From Paenibacillus hemerocallicola (lineage in GTDB: Bacteria; Bacillota; Bacilli; Paenibacillales; NBRC-103111), in the NCBI RefSeq assembly GCF_006265175.1, contig NZ_VDCQ01000013.1:62001-126000 (forward strand): a stretch of DNA of 64,000 bases, written 5' to 3'. A program made the position numbers and the translations under genes. The stretch's first letter is position 1; every line of letters starts with the position of its first letter. Positions 27,041 to 36,193 of the stretch are shown here, in pieces. The notes beneath the pieces are model-generated. The model was not told the origin of the DNA. It saw nothing but the letters and a program-made list of their open reading frames with translations, and made no database searches.

Positions 27041-28417
27041 ATGACAAGCCATACACCTTTAAACATCTTGTTTATCATGAGTGATCAGCACAATGCGAGA
27101 GCTCTGGGCTGCTATGGAAACGGCGAGGTGCAAACACCGCATCTGGATCGGTTGGCCTCCGAAGGCGTTCGGTTTGGGCAAGCCTTCTGTCAAACCGGAC
27201 AGTGCAGCCCCTCCCGCTATTCCATACTGACAGGACGCTTTTCCCGTACGCACGGACTATATGCCAACGGCAACCACGAAAATCCGGATGTGCCAACCGT
27301 AGTCGAAACGTTCAAGGCGGCGGGTTATGCGACCGCGACGATTGGCAAGCATCATCTGAGTATGGACCGCATTCCGGATCGGCATGGCTTCGATACGGTT
27401 ATCGACGAGCGCGACTTCAGCTCGTTTATCCAAGCGGAAAGCGCACCGGTATATCACAGAGACGGCCATTGGCTGCCAGATTTCATCCATCCGGGAAGGT
27501 CCCGGGTTGGAAGAAGCCATGCCGGCAATGCCCATCATCCCAGCGGCTATTTCGCTGCGGAGACGATAGCGTTTCTTCGCCGGAATCGGGACAAACCCTT
27601 TTGCGTCTGGTGCTCCTTTCCAGACCCGCATACCCCGATTGCGCCATCCGAACCTTGGGCTTCGATGTATGAGCCGGACAAGCTGACCCTCGCTCCGAAT
27701 GTTGACTATGCGTTTGATTACGAGACGCCTGGGCTGAAGCAGACGCAAAGCAAATCCGGCCAGTTCAATGAAGCTTATCACCGTGCCTGTCTGGCTTATT
27801 ATTACGGTTCCGTTTCGCAGATCGACTACAACATTGGTCTTATTCTTGACCAGCTCGACCGCCTTGGATTGTCGGAGAAGACGCTTGTCGTGTATACCTC
27901 GGATCATGGAGAAATGATGGGGGAGCACGGTGCCTGGACAAAAGGCTTTCTTGGGTATGACGCGACCTTGCGGGTGCCCTTGATTGTCCGGCTTCCCGAC
28001 GCATTCCCGGCTGGCGTGGAGCGGGAGGAGCTCGTCTGCTTAATCGATCTGGCTCCGACTCTGCTTGAGACCGCCGGTCTTGTTGGGCCTTCCGGGCAGC
28101 AAGGCACGAGCTTGGCGCCGCTCCTGACGGGACGAACGGAGCCCTGGAGAGACGTGATTTTCAGCGAGATTGGAGAACCGCGTCATCACGTCACATTGAC
28201 GGCGAGAAGCCAAAGCCGAAAATACGTCCGATTTGACCGATTGACCGATGGACAAGTCCAGACGAAGTACGAACAATTTTTCAATCTGCATTTGGACCCT
28301 TGGGAGATGAGAAATGAGATTGAAAATCCCCTGTACGGCAGGGAGATAGCGGCTTTGCGGCAAAAACTGGCGGATTGGGAAGCGATCACCCCGGCCGCGC
28401 CGCTGCCGACGCAGTAA
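27041..28417 (+). CDS. Sulfatase, Cys-type (S1 family), module 2 second
   Basis: A 458-residue sulfatase. It starts MTSHTPLNILFIMSDQHNAR and has the canonical signature CSPSRYSILTGR with the modified Cys at residue 55. Supporting motifs are TIGKHHLS (His in place of the usual Trp-His), FPDPHTPI, and YTSDHGEMMGEHGAWTKGF. It belongs to another subgroup than the other sulfatases in these modules, judging by its CSPSR against CCPAR sites. No signal peptide. It lies 83 bases after the SBP and probably belongs to the same transcript. The likely role is removal of a second type of sulfate ester. Confidence 0.92.
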   Translation: MTSHTPLNILFIMSDQHNARALGCYGNGEVQTPHLDRLASEGVRFGQAFCQTGQCSPSRYSILTGRFSRTHGLYANGNHENPDVPTVVETFKAAGYATATIGKHHLSMDRIPDRHGFDTVIDERDFSSFIQAESAPVYHRDGHWLPDFIHPGRSRVGRSHAGNAHHPSGYFAAETIAFLRRNRDKPFCVWCSFPDPHTPIAPSEPWASMYEPDKLTLAPNVDYAFDYETPGLKQTQSKSGQFNEAYHRACLAYYYGSVSQIDYNIGLILDQLDRLGLSEKTLVVYTSDHGEMMGEHGAWTKGFLGYDATLRVPLIVRLPDAFPAGVEREELVCLIDLAPTLLETAGLVGPSGQQGTSLAPLLTGRTEPWRDVIFSEIGEPRHHVTLTARSQSRKYVRFDRLTDGQVQTKYEQFFNLHLDPWEMRNEIENPLYGREIAALRQKLADWEAITPAAPLPTQ

Positions 28418-28502
28418 ACGCATTCGGACGCGAAATTCGCGTACGAACGTTGGAAGGCCGCAAGTAAATAACCCCGGAAGCATATGAGAGGAGTTGTCTG
28501 TT

Positions 28503-30488
28503 GTGAAGAAGAAGCTGCTGATTGGTGTGTTGGGATTGTCCACGGTCTGGGGTGCTACGGTTGGCAACGCTGCGCCGATTACCGAGACGGTGAGCTACAG
28601 CGGGTTTACGGGATTCACTTCGGTGGATTATACAAGTGAATTTTACGGTTATCAAAAGGCCATAAATCGGGACTTTACGAACTACGGTTTCAATTTCGGC
28701 AACGAATCCGCAAATGTGTTGAATATCGACTGGAACAGCAATATGCGGTTTCGTCTTGCCGATGTTGATGGCGACAAATTGGATGATGCGCTGTATTACG
28801 ATATTGTCAGCGGTCAACTCCAATGGTTCCGCGGTTTAGGGAACGGCAATTTCGGAAGCGCGAACACCTTTCAATGGAATGACGGGAAAAATAGCGGGTT
28901 TGTCGCAGCAGACTTCAATGGTGACGGTGTCGCTGATTTAGCTGGCGTAAAGGTTACCGGCTCCAGCGCTACTATTACAATCAGCTACGGGAACGGATCC
29001 GGTGGATTCAGCGGAACGACGATCGCTTCGGGCGTTCCGATTTCAGGCGGGCAGATTGTAGCCGGCGACCTGGATGGGGACAAAAAGGCTGACTTCGTCG
29101 TCTATACAGGAACTACGGGCTCCATCGATATATGGTACGGTGATGGTACCGGACAATTTCCTACAGCATCGAGCACTAACTGGAACGGCACGATTGTCGG
29201 TGGGGAGATTGTGATCGGCGATGTAAATCAGGATGGATTGGCTGATATCGGGTTGTACCGCAGCAGCACGCATTCGACCGGCTTTGCGTTCCGCATGGGC
29301 AGAGGAGACGGCACATTCGGACCGAAACCGGGCGAGATCGGTACCAAAAGCGAATATCACTTAATTTCGAAGCACACCTGGGACAATGCTTCGGCAATTC
29401 CTCGCGTCGGTCAAATCAATGCCGACGGAGCAGCGGATCTGGTGGAATTCATTCCTGGCAATCTGTATTTCCGAACAAGATTCGCCTATGGACTCGATGC
29501 CTACGATTATTCCGCCCATCTGATCAAAGACGGAACAGGCTATAAGCTTTGGACCGGCGGCCGCTGGAAGACGGTGGATCAGAACGGAGATCCGATTCTC
29601 GTGAACAATGAGAATGTGTACGACGGGGATCATATTCTATATTCCCATTCGCCTGACGGGTATCAATGGTTTCGCCAAATTGAGCGGCCGGCCTTCTATA
29701 AGGGGGAAGAAGAAGGCTATTCCGGCTGGTGGACGGACAATACGTTGGAGCCCGAAGTCATCAAGGTTGACGGCACTTATTACATGTTCTGGCAGGCGCA
29801 AATTTTTCCGGGTCAACAGGTGGATACGGGGGAAACGGCTACGGTATTGGCAGATCGAATTGGGCTCTCTACCTCAAACGACGGGGTAAACTGGACGAGA
29901 AAAACCGATCGGGGCGTCGTCATCAATTTGGCTTCTCCCGAATCGACGAAGCTGACGCATCAGGAAATGGTATATGTCCCGGACGACCCCGATGGCAAGA
30001 AGTGGTGGATGTATGTGTACTACTATGTGAATGGCGCTGCTCAATCGCATGTCAGAATCCGTTCGGCCGATCCGACAACATTCGATTGGCTGGAGCGTGA
30101 AACAGTTACAGGCATGGGGCAGTTGGGCAATCAGATCGGATATGCGAATGAAGCTCCGGGAGGACGGGTGTTCGTCCGCATTTCATTCGTCAAGAACCCG
30201 CTTGCGAATCAAACCCACCCGACCATCGAGTTGTCGCGGGATGGACTATTGTGGGTACGGGATGCCTCGCGTCAATATCCGCTTTTGGCTACCAGTGACG
30301 GACCTGCAACAAATAGCAACGTTTACTTTCTTGGCCTGTCTACGATCGATGGTACGGGACAGCTGGAGTATTTGGGAAGTGACACATTCCGTGCCCTGTA
30401 TGTCGCGGCAACCTCGGAGGCGCCGACTCCGCCTAAGATCTTTAAGGCTGAAATCGGGTTAGGCGAGTTGCAATTTACGTTTCAGTGA
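28503..30488 (+). CDS. Secreted FG-GAP repeat protein with a C-terminal glycosidase-like propeller
   Basis: A 661-residue exported protein. GTG 28503 is chosen because GAGAGGAG ends nine bases before; the signal peptide ends after VGNAA. Residues about 70-330 contain at least four FG-GAP/VCBS repeats with calcium loops DVDGDKLDD, DFNGDGVAD, DLDGDKKAD and DVNQDGLAD. The C-terminal 300 residues look like a five-bladed glycoside-hydrolase-like propeller (EPEVIKVDGTYYMFWQ, LSTSNDGVNWTRK, WWMYVYYYV). The first part probably mediates binding; the second may be catalytic or lectin-like. It is the only exported protein of module 2 upstream of the relic zone. Family placement of the second half is uncertain. 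Confidence 0.7.
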   Translation: MKKKLLIGVLGLSTVWGATVGNAAPITETVSYSGFTGFTSVDYTSEFYGYQKAINRDFTNYGFNFGNESANVLNIDWNSNMRFRLADVDGDKLDDALYYDIVSGQLQWFRGLGNGNFGSANTFQWNDGKNSGFVAADFNGDGVADLAGVKVTGSSATITISYGNGSGGFSGTTIASGVPISGGQIVAGDLDGDKKADFVVYTGTTGSIDIWYGDGTGQFPTASSTNWNGTIVGGEIVIGDVNQDGLADIGLYRSSTHSTGFAFRMGRGDGTFGPKPGEIGTKSEYHLISKHTWDNASAIPRVGQINADGAADLVEFIPGNLYFRTRFAYGLDAYDYSAHLIKDGTGYKLWTGGRWKTVDQNGDPILVNNENVYDGDHILYSHSPDGYQWFRQIERPAFYKGEEEGYSGWWTDNTLEPEVIKVDGTYYMFWQAQIFPGQQVDTGETATVLADRIGLSTSNDGVNWTRKTDRGVVINLASPESTKLTHQEMVYVPDDPDGKKWWMYVYYYVNGAAQSHVRIRSADPTTFDWLERETVTGMGQLGNQIGYANEAPGGRVFVRISFVKNPLANQTHPTIELSRDGLLWVRDASRQYPLLATSDGPATNSNVYFLGLSTIDGTGQLEYLGSDTFRALYVAATSEAPTPPKIFKAEIGLGELQFTFQ

Positions 30489-30490
30489 GA

Positions 30491-30752
30491 AGTTATTTGC
30501 GCGATGTCGGCAGGGTAATGAACCTGCCCTATAACGATGTTGACAGGGCCGCCAGAATGATTACCGGCCCGGCCATCTCGGGATCACGCTGCAGGAGGCG
30601 CTTACGGTCAATCCTGAGCTGAAGGCGCCAGCAGCCAAGCACCCAAAACCGCGGAATTGCTCGGCATGGCGATGCAGGTCGAAGGGTTGCCCCGTCACGC
30701 ATCCCCGCATGCGTCGGGCGTCGTTATTTCCCGCGAGCCGCTTACCCGGCAT
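30491..30752 (+). pseudogene. dnaE: Fragment of DNA polymerase III alpha subunit gene (dnaE)
   Basis: The translation reads YLRDVGRVMNLPYNDVDRAA, then after a frame change HLGITLQEALTVNPELKA, and after another TAELLGMAMQVEGLPRHASP followed by HASGVVISREPLTRH. This matches the polymerase-domain region of bacterial DnaE in order, about 85 residues of a protein of more than 1000. Two frame changes are needed. It cannot be functional; a full dnaE must exist elsewhere. Its presence between glycan genes marks a recombination or insertion scar. Confidence 0.88.
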
Positions 30753-30970
30753 TTCATCGATATGCCTATCGTTCGTTTTTATGCGTATCGTTGGGAAAAA
30801 AGACATTGCGAAGATAATTCAACGAAAATGCGATATTCGGCCATCTTGGCGGCGGTTACAATTGGAGCTAGCCGGAAAGGAGGAAAAGTAGTCGCGAACC
30901 GTCCCGGGTTGTTGTACGATAAGTGCTTTTTGAATTAGATCGAACAATCTTGCCCGAGAAAGGGTATCCG

Positions 30971-31458
30971 ATGAGAAGAGACGGGTTGGTCGCGTCGGCT
31001 GCATTCGTATCTGTCATGATTTTGTGCGGCTGCAAGAAGGAGCTCCGCCAGAATGGAGCGAGCGATACCGTTGCCGTATCTCTACAGGCATCGAACGATA
31101 AACCTGTGCTGCGGGTTACGACCAATGACAATTACTACGCGGCTAAGAGCTACATGGACAATATGCCCGTATAAGTATGGCGATGCGATGTGGCTGAAGC
31201 TGTAGAAAGGCACGGATCTGCCGGACATTTTCGTAGCGAACAAAAACGAAACGCTGCTCGTTGTGCAGGCGGTATGGTCCCGCGACAATCAGATGACACA
31301 GGTGACGGTTTCGCGGACCGTTCCATACGCAAACACGGCTCATTGCGATCGAGCACTACGACGACTACATTGACGGAAAATAGACGTTTGAGGAAGCGTT
31401 GCGCAGCGGTGATCAAGAGAGCAATGCGTTTCTGGTCGCCCAAATCGGACGCAAATGA
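30971..31458 (+). pseudogene. Decayed lipoprotein solute-binding protein gene
   Basis: ATG 30971 opens a lipoprotein signal ending in LCGCKK and then LRVTTNDNYYAAKSYMDNM. A frame change follows at about 31168, then YGDAMWLKL, an in-frame TAG, and KGTDLPDIFVANKNETLLVV. The end HYDDYIDGK, another TAG, and TFEEALRSGDQES look like an SBP C-terminus. At about 160 codons against the usual 430, most of the gene is deleted. It lies just upstream of the large glycosidase gene. Confidence 0.75.
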
Positions 31459-31478
31459 GGAACAGGAGTGACCAATTT

Positions 31479-34400
31479 ATGAAAAGACAGCGATTCATCG
31501 CAAGCTGTAAACGGCTTATTGCCACTGCGGCGCTTGTTGGAACTGCGGTGGTTGCAGGAGCTTCGTACAGCGAAGCGTCCCCGCCACCGCTCCAGGTTAA
31601 TTTGCTGGACAATGCAAGCTTCGAAACGGTGACAACAGCGGGAGTGCCGGAGCCTTGGCTCGGTATCAACAACTGGGCAAACGATGAGGTCGAGGTAACG
31701 GCAGTTGCTACGCGCTCTGGATCTGCGGGCGTAACGGTGAAGACCGAATCGACTTCGCGCAATCCGTGGGCATCCCAAGTGGTGGAAGTCGAGGAACGTG
31801 CGTCGTATGATTACAGCGTCTGGTACAAATCGACTGATATTCGCGATCGCGGTGTTGCGATCAAGCTCGAGTTTTATAGCGGAATGCCATTGTCCTCCGG
31901 TACGTATGTCGGTGAGGCTCAAGGGACGTACAGTAAAATAGTGACAGGAAACTGGGCAAAGTACGAGCGTTCGGTTGTTGCGCCGGATAACGCAAAATAT
32001 GTGAAAATGTATGTGCGGCTGTATGGGCGCGGGCTCGTTCATTTCGACGATGCGTCGTTTGTCAAGACGAAACATGCAAGCGCATTCAAACTGCACACCG
32101 ACCAAGTTTTTTACTACACCGATCAGACAACTGGCTCCGTACAGACAGAGCTGGTTCTCGATGCGGCGGACTATGCCCAGCATCAGGTCGATTTCCTTGT
32201 AAAGCGGCAGTCCGACGGCCAGGTTATTGCCAGCGAAACGAATGTGCCGGCAGTTGCGCTGACGACGTTTTCGTTCCAGCCGCAGTTGATGACCGTCAAA
32301 GAGCCGTACACGGTCGAGCTTGTGCTGAAGACGTTGGCAAATGTCGAGGTGGACCGCAATGAAGCGACGGTTTACCGGTTTGCGCGGCCGGCGATGCTGC
32401 CGGATCCGAACGGACCGATGATTGTGGATGGACAGCCGTTTTTCCCGGTTATGGGGTATCATGTGAAGGAAGCGGATTACGGCAAAATGGCAGAGGCCGG
32501 CATCAACACGGTGCAAGGCTGGGTTGCCAATACAACGACGCGTGTCGGACAACTGCTGAACAATGCGCAAGCGTATGGTTTGAAGGTGATGTTCCCGCTC
32601 TACTATGGCGGCAATATTGGCGAAAACGCGGCGTTGACGACCGATATTGTAACGATGTATAAAGACCATCCGGCCTTGCTTGGCTGGATGATGGTTGATG
32701 AACCGCAGGACAAATACAGCATCGAGGAAATGACCGAAGCGTACCGGATCATCCGGACGATTGACGACAAGCATCCCGTCTACTTGACCGAAGCGAACCC
32801 GCTGTTTGCGGAGCGCAACGGCCGCATGACCGATATTTTGTCCATCGATTCGTATCCGTTCCCGAACAAGCCGATTACGGAAGTTGGGGACGACATTCGC
32901 AGCGGTGTTGCTGCTGTGGGCGGGAACCGGCAAGTGTGGACGATCTTGCAAGCGTTTTATTATCCGTCAAGCACGACATGGACCTATTTGCCGACGATCG
33001 ATGAACTGCGCAATATGGCGTACCAGTCGATCATCGGCGGAGCGCAAGCAATCGGTTACTATGCATATAGCGATCCGGATTGGTATTTGCCGGACTCGGA
33101 TCTATATCCTGGATTCGTCGCATTCCAAGACGAGTATAGCTTGATCCAGACGCTGGCAGAGTATCCCAAAACAGCGGAAGCGCGCAATGCCGACACCGAA
33201 TATGCAACATGGAACGTGGCTGGTGACGTATACGCTGTCGTGCTGAACCATTCGAATACGGAACAAACGGTATTGGTGCCGCTGCCATTTACCGGTTACA
33301 CCGAGGAACTGCTGTATGGAGCAGCTACCGCGCCCGTCAGCGGATTGATAGCGTCATTACCTGTCACGATTGGCGCGCATGAAGCGTATGTATACAAGCT
33401 GTCATCGTTTGTGCAGACGGCGCAGCGTGCCGCACATGTGGTACAGGATACAAGCGGTGCATCCGCCAACAATGTCTGGGTGGAAGGTATCCATAACGTG
33501 TTGCAGGCGCTTTCTGGGGTGGAGAACGCGTTGACAAGCGAAAATCAGCATGGAAACAGCAATAACGGAAAAGGGAAAGGCAAAGGTAACGGAAACGGCA
33601 ATGGTACTGGTAATGTCAACGGCAATGGGCATGGGACGGGTGTCACAGCGGCGCTGCAGCATGCTGCCGAAGCGGTGAAGCAGTTGGATGCGCTGCTGGC
33701 ATGGCTGCCAGGCTCGTCTGTGGCGAACAAGGAAGAAGTGGCTGTTTCACTGCAGCATGCACGTGCACTTACGGAGCAGATCATTGTGAGCCAGGTCACG
33801 ATCGAGATTCAATTCGATGCCGAGGCATTGTACCGCGGGGAGCTTGCCGAGGTGACGTATGTCGTGACCAATCATGGCAGCGCTTCGCTTACAGGTGTTG
33901 TGTTGCAAGCGGTATGGCCGTCAGGGATTGCCGCGCCGGCATGGTCGCAGACGCTTCCGACAGTTGCTGCGCAAGCGAGCGTCACATTGGTTCAGTCGTG
34001 GACGGTTGCCGGTGGGTATACGGGGACAGCAGCGCAAGTGGACGCAAATGTTTCCTTTGTGTTTGCAGGCGCAGCAGTGCAGACAAATCGCTCTGTAACA
34101 TGGTCGGTCAGCTCGCTATTGACAGCGAAGCTCAACACGTCGTCCGTGCTGGCGAAGACATCGGGAACGTATCCATTTGAACTTCAACTTGCGAACCAGA
34201 GCGGCACAGAGCAGCATTTGTCACTACAGACAAGCAGCGCAAGCGGGCTGGCGATGCAGCTGCCAACTTCGGCGCAGGTCGGTCCGTACGGGATGCTCGT
34301 TGTGAACGGAACCGTTGACGTTGGCGAGTCGCTTCCGCGCGGCGGCTACCCGGTGACGATTAGCGTGTACAAAGGAACAGGGCTTGTCGAGACTTTGACG

Positions 34401-34853
34401 CTACATGTACGCGTCGATCGCAACATATTGACCAGCGGCGGATTTGAATCGGCGGGAAGCTGGGTATATGGCAAAGGCGCACGTGTCACAGATGTTGTGT
34501 ACGAAGGACAATATGCAGCTACTTTGTTCCCGGAACCGGCAAGTACAAGCAACCAGCTGTACACGGCAACTTCGATACCGGTCGGGGCCAATGCGTCGTT
34601 TACATTCTCTGGCTGGGCGAAAAGCAATGCGACAACAGGCTTGGCCCGGTTCGGCATTCGCGAGATGAATGCAAATGACGTAACGGTGCGGTACACCTGG
34701 ATTGAAGTTCCTGCCCAGACCGACTGGACGCGGTACGAGCGGTCCATCACGCTGTCACCAAATACAGCCAAACTGCGCATCTATGCGAAACTGGATCAGA
34801 GCGGCAATGGACAAGCTTGGTTCGACGACTTTTATTTGGAACTGAATCCTTGA
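31479..34853 (+). CDS. Large secreted TIM-barrel glycosidase-like protein with carbohydrate-binding domains
   Basis: A 1124-residue exported protein; ATG 31479 follows AGGAG and a signal peptide ends near SYSEA. Residues about 40-190 resemble a CBM_4_9 domain (NLLDNASFE, FDDASF). A linker domain follows, then a glycosidase-like barrel (about 310-600) with YHVKEADYGKMAEAGINTVQG, the candidate acid Glu408 in GWMMVDEPQD and YLTEANP. After a Gly-Asn/Lys linker (about 690-720) come a NEW3/CARDB-like domain and a second CBM (GGFESAGSWVYG, WFDDFYLELN). Function is probably hydrolysis of a polysaccharide at the cell surface. No S-layer anchor is seen. GH family is not certain. Confidence 0.7.
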   Translation: MKRQRFIASCKRLIATAALVGTAVVAGASYSEASPPPLQVNLLDNASFETVTTAGVPEPWLGINNWANDEVEVTAVATRSGSAGVTVKTESTSRNPWASQVVEVEERASYDYSVWYKSTDIRDRGVAIKLEFYSGMPLSSGTYVGEAQGTYSKIVTGNWAKYERSVVAPDNAKYVKMYVRLYGRGLVHFDDASFVKTKHASAFKLHTDQVFYYTDQTTGSVQTELVLDAADYAQHQVDFLVKRQSDGQVIASETNVPAVALTTFSFQPQLMTVKEPYTVELVLKTLANVEVDRNEATVYRFARPAMLPDPNGPMIVDGQPFFPVMGYHVKEADYGKMAEAGINTVQGWVANTTTRVGQLLNNAQAYGLKVMFPLYYGGNIGENAALTTDIVTMYKDHPALLGWMMVDEPQDKYSIEEMTEAYRIIRTIDDKHPVYLTEANPLFAERNGRMTDILSIDSYPFPNKPITEVGDDIRSGVAAVGGNRQVWTILQAFYYPSSTTWTYLPTIDELRNMAYQSIIGGAQAIGYYAYSDPDWYLPDSDLYPGFVAFQDEYSLIQTLAEYPKTAEARNADTEYATWNVAGDVYAVVLNHSNTEQTVLVPLPFTGYTEELLYGAATAPVSGLIASLPVTIGAHEAYVYKLSSFVQTAQRAAHVVQDTSGASANNVWVEGIHNVLQALSGVENALTSENQHGNSNNGKGKGKGNGNGNGTGNVNGNGHGTGVTAALQHAAEAVKQLDALLAWLPGSSVANKEEVAVSLQHARALTEQIIVSQVTIEIQFDAEALYRGELAEVTYVVTNHGSASLTGVVLQAVWPSGIAAPAWSQTLPTVAAQASVTLVQSWTVAGGYTGTAAQVDANVSFVFAGAAVQTNRSVTWSVSSLLTAKLNTSSVLAKTSGTYPFELQLANQSGTEQHLSLQTSSASGLAMQLPTSAQVGPYGMLVVNGTVDVGESLPRGGYPVTISVYKGTGLVETLTLHVRVDRNILTSGGFESAGSWVYGKGARVTDVVYEGQYAATLFPEPASTSNQLYTATSIPVGANASFTFSGWAKSNATTGLARFGIREMNANDVTVRYTWIEVPAQTDWTRYERSITLSPNTAKLRIYAKLDQSGNGQAWFDDFYLELNP
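33551..33643 (+). repeat. Gly-Asn/Lys low-complexity linker repeat within the glycosidase gene
   Basis: A short run of GGNAAR-type codons encodes GKGKGKGNGNGNGTG and GNVNGNGHGTG. It is a flexible linker between catalytic and C-terminal domains, prone to length change. Confidence 0.8.
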
Positions 34854-34953
34854 TCCGCAGATGAAGCGATTGCCGTTATTGCCGGCAGTATGATCACACC
34901 GAAGACTGATGTTCTGTATGATGTGGGCGGGGTTTCCGGGCCGAATGGTATAG

Positions 34954-35908
34954 AACTTTCAAGAAGGACCTCTCACGCCGGGAATTGTTCCGGAGGAACC
35001 GCGTCGCGAAAGAATCGAGGCTCTTTTCACGTTTCAAGACCAGTATGACGGAGCGCCAGCCCATATGATCGAGTATGATTCATCCTTGCTGGCCGACTTG
35101 AGGCAGTCCGGCTTTAACACGAATACGCGCACTCATCTGTTCAGCTATGAGCGGTTTATTCCCGGTCAGACTGGAGCGCTGCCGAATCCGTTGTCCAATG
35201 TGCCCGGCGTGTTTTTTACCGAAGATCCGCTCGGTTTCGGCCAGGAGCAAGGGCAGCCCATTGCATATCAGGGGGGGCGGAGATTGGGGAGGCTATACCT
35301 CGCTGCTGGTACCGGACTCGACGGCATCGTTTGCCGCCGCAGGGTCCGCATCCAAACTTTCGCTCGATAACGATATTGGGGAGATCGGCGAAGCCTGCGA
35401 GGTGAGGCTGCAAGCCAACTCCGGCGGTGCGCGACTGGCGGGCGGCCTCTCGATGCCTGCGATGCGGATTGGCGAACCGGTCTGGGTTGAGTTTTCATTG
35501 CGGCGGTCGGCAGCGCTTCCGCTTGAAGAACTGACCGTTCAAATTGTTGACGGTTCTGGTTTGATCGACTTTCGGCGCAGGTTGCGGGTGCCAAGCGGCT
35601 CCGATTTGTGGACGCCGAGATACAACAGCGGCACCTCCTCGATCTCGATCCGCTTTATTACAGAGGGCTACGTTGTCGGAGTGGCGGAATATGCAACGAT
35701 CGGCCGAGTCAAAGTGTATCATGCAAGAGAGCCTGTGCAAACCGGACATTTGCAGAGTCTGGGCTCGGAATGGAACCGTTCCCATCTTGTGCTTGGACAG
35801 TACCATTTTTGGGTCGATCAGAGCGGCATACTGCGAATCAAGCAGGGGACGCCGACGCATGACGAAGATGGAGAATGGGTCGCAACCTCGATTCCGAGCA
35901 TGGAGTAG
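34954..35908 (+). pseudogene. Frameshifted secreted-protein gene with tail-like C-terminal motif
   Basis: The first frame (34954 to about 35275) reads PLTPGIVPEEPRRERIEALF and then LPNPLSNVPGVFFTEDPLG. At a run of seven G (35274-35280) the frame shifts by one base and continues GDWGGYTSLLVPDSTASFAA. The end HLVLGQYHFWVDQSGILRI followed by GTPTHDEDGEW matches a motif I associate with the C-termini of parallel beta-helix and phage-tail-like proteins. No start codon with a ribosome binding site is visible, so the 5' end is missing. Either a relic or a truncated gene plus sequencing error. Confidence 0.6.
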
Positions 35909-36032
35909 CTATATACGACCCGAATGCGTACGCCGGACTCTATCTGTCCTGCCGATTGCCGATCTTGCCAAAGTGAACCGATAAAAAGCTGTCCCCAAAG
36001 TCATTTCGTGATTTTCCAATAAGTAAAAATAT

Positions 36033-36175
36033 TTAGGCGGTCTTAATCCTGTATTCCATAGGACTTAGGCCGTTTCATTTTGCCTGTAACCGTTCGTTAT
36101 TGTAGAAGTGGATGTTTCAAGGTTCCCCAGAAGGCTTCCATAGGTCCGTTGTCCATGCACCGGCACACGTGACAT
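36033..36175 (-). mobile_element. IS3-family transposase (OrfB) C-terminal remnant
   Basis: On the minus strand the reading CRCMDNGPMEAFWGTLK is followed, after a frame change, by FYNNERLQAK, an in-frame TGA, and NGLSPMEYRIKTA. These are the C-terminal motifs of IS3-family integrase-like transposases (DNAxMESFF, FYNxxRxQ, P-x-Y). Only about 48 codons remain and no terminal repeats are seen. Confidence 0.85.
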
Positions 36176-36193
36176 GCTCTGCTTGGGCGAGAT

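Noticed and set aside
31413-32951. 512-codon minus-strand frame opposite the large glycosidase
   Set aside because: Arg/His/Ile-rich shadow of a plus-strand gene with a recognisable signal peptide and domains.
33551-33643. Short-period repeat considered as a CRISPR array or minisatellite
   Set aside because: It is in frame and encodes a Gly-Asn linker; there are no spacers and no cas genes.
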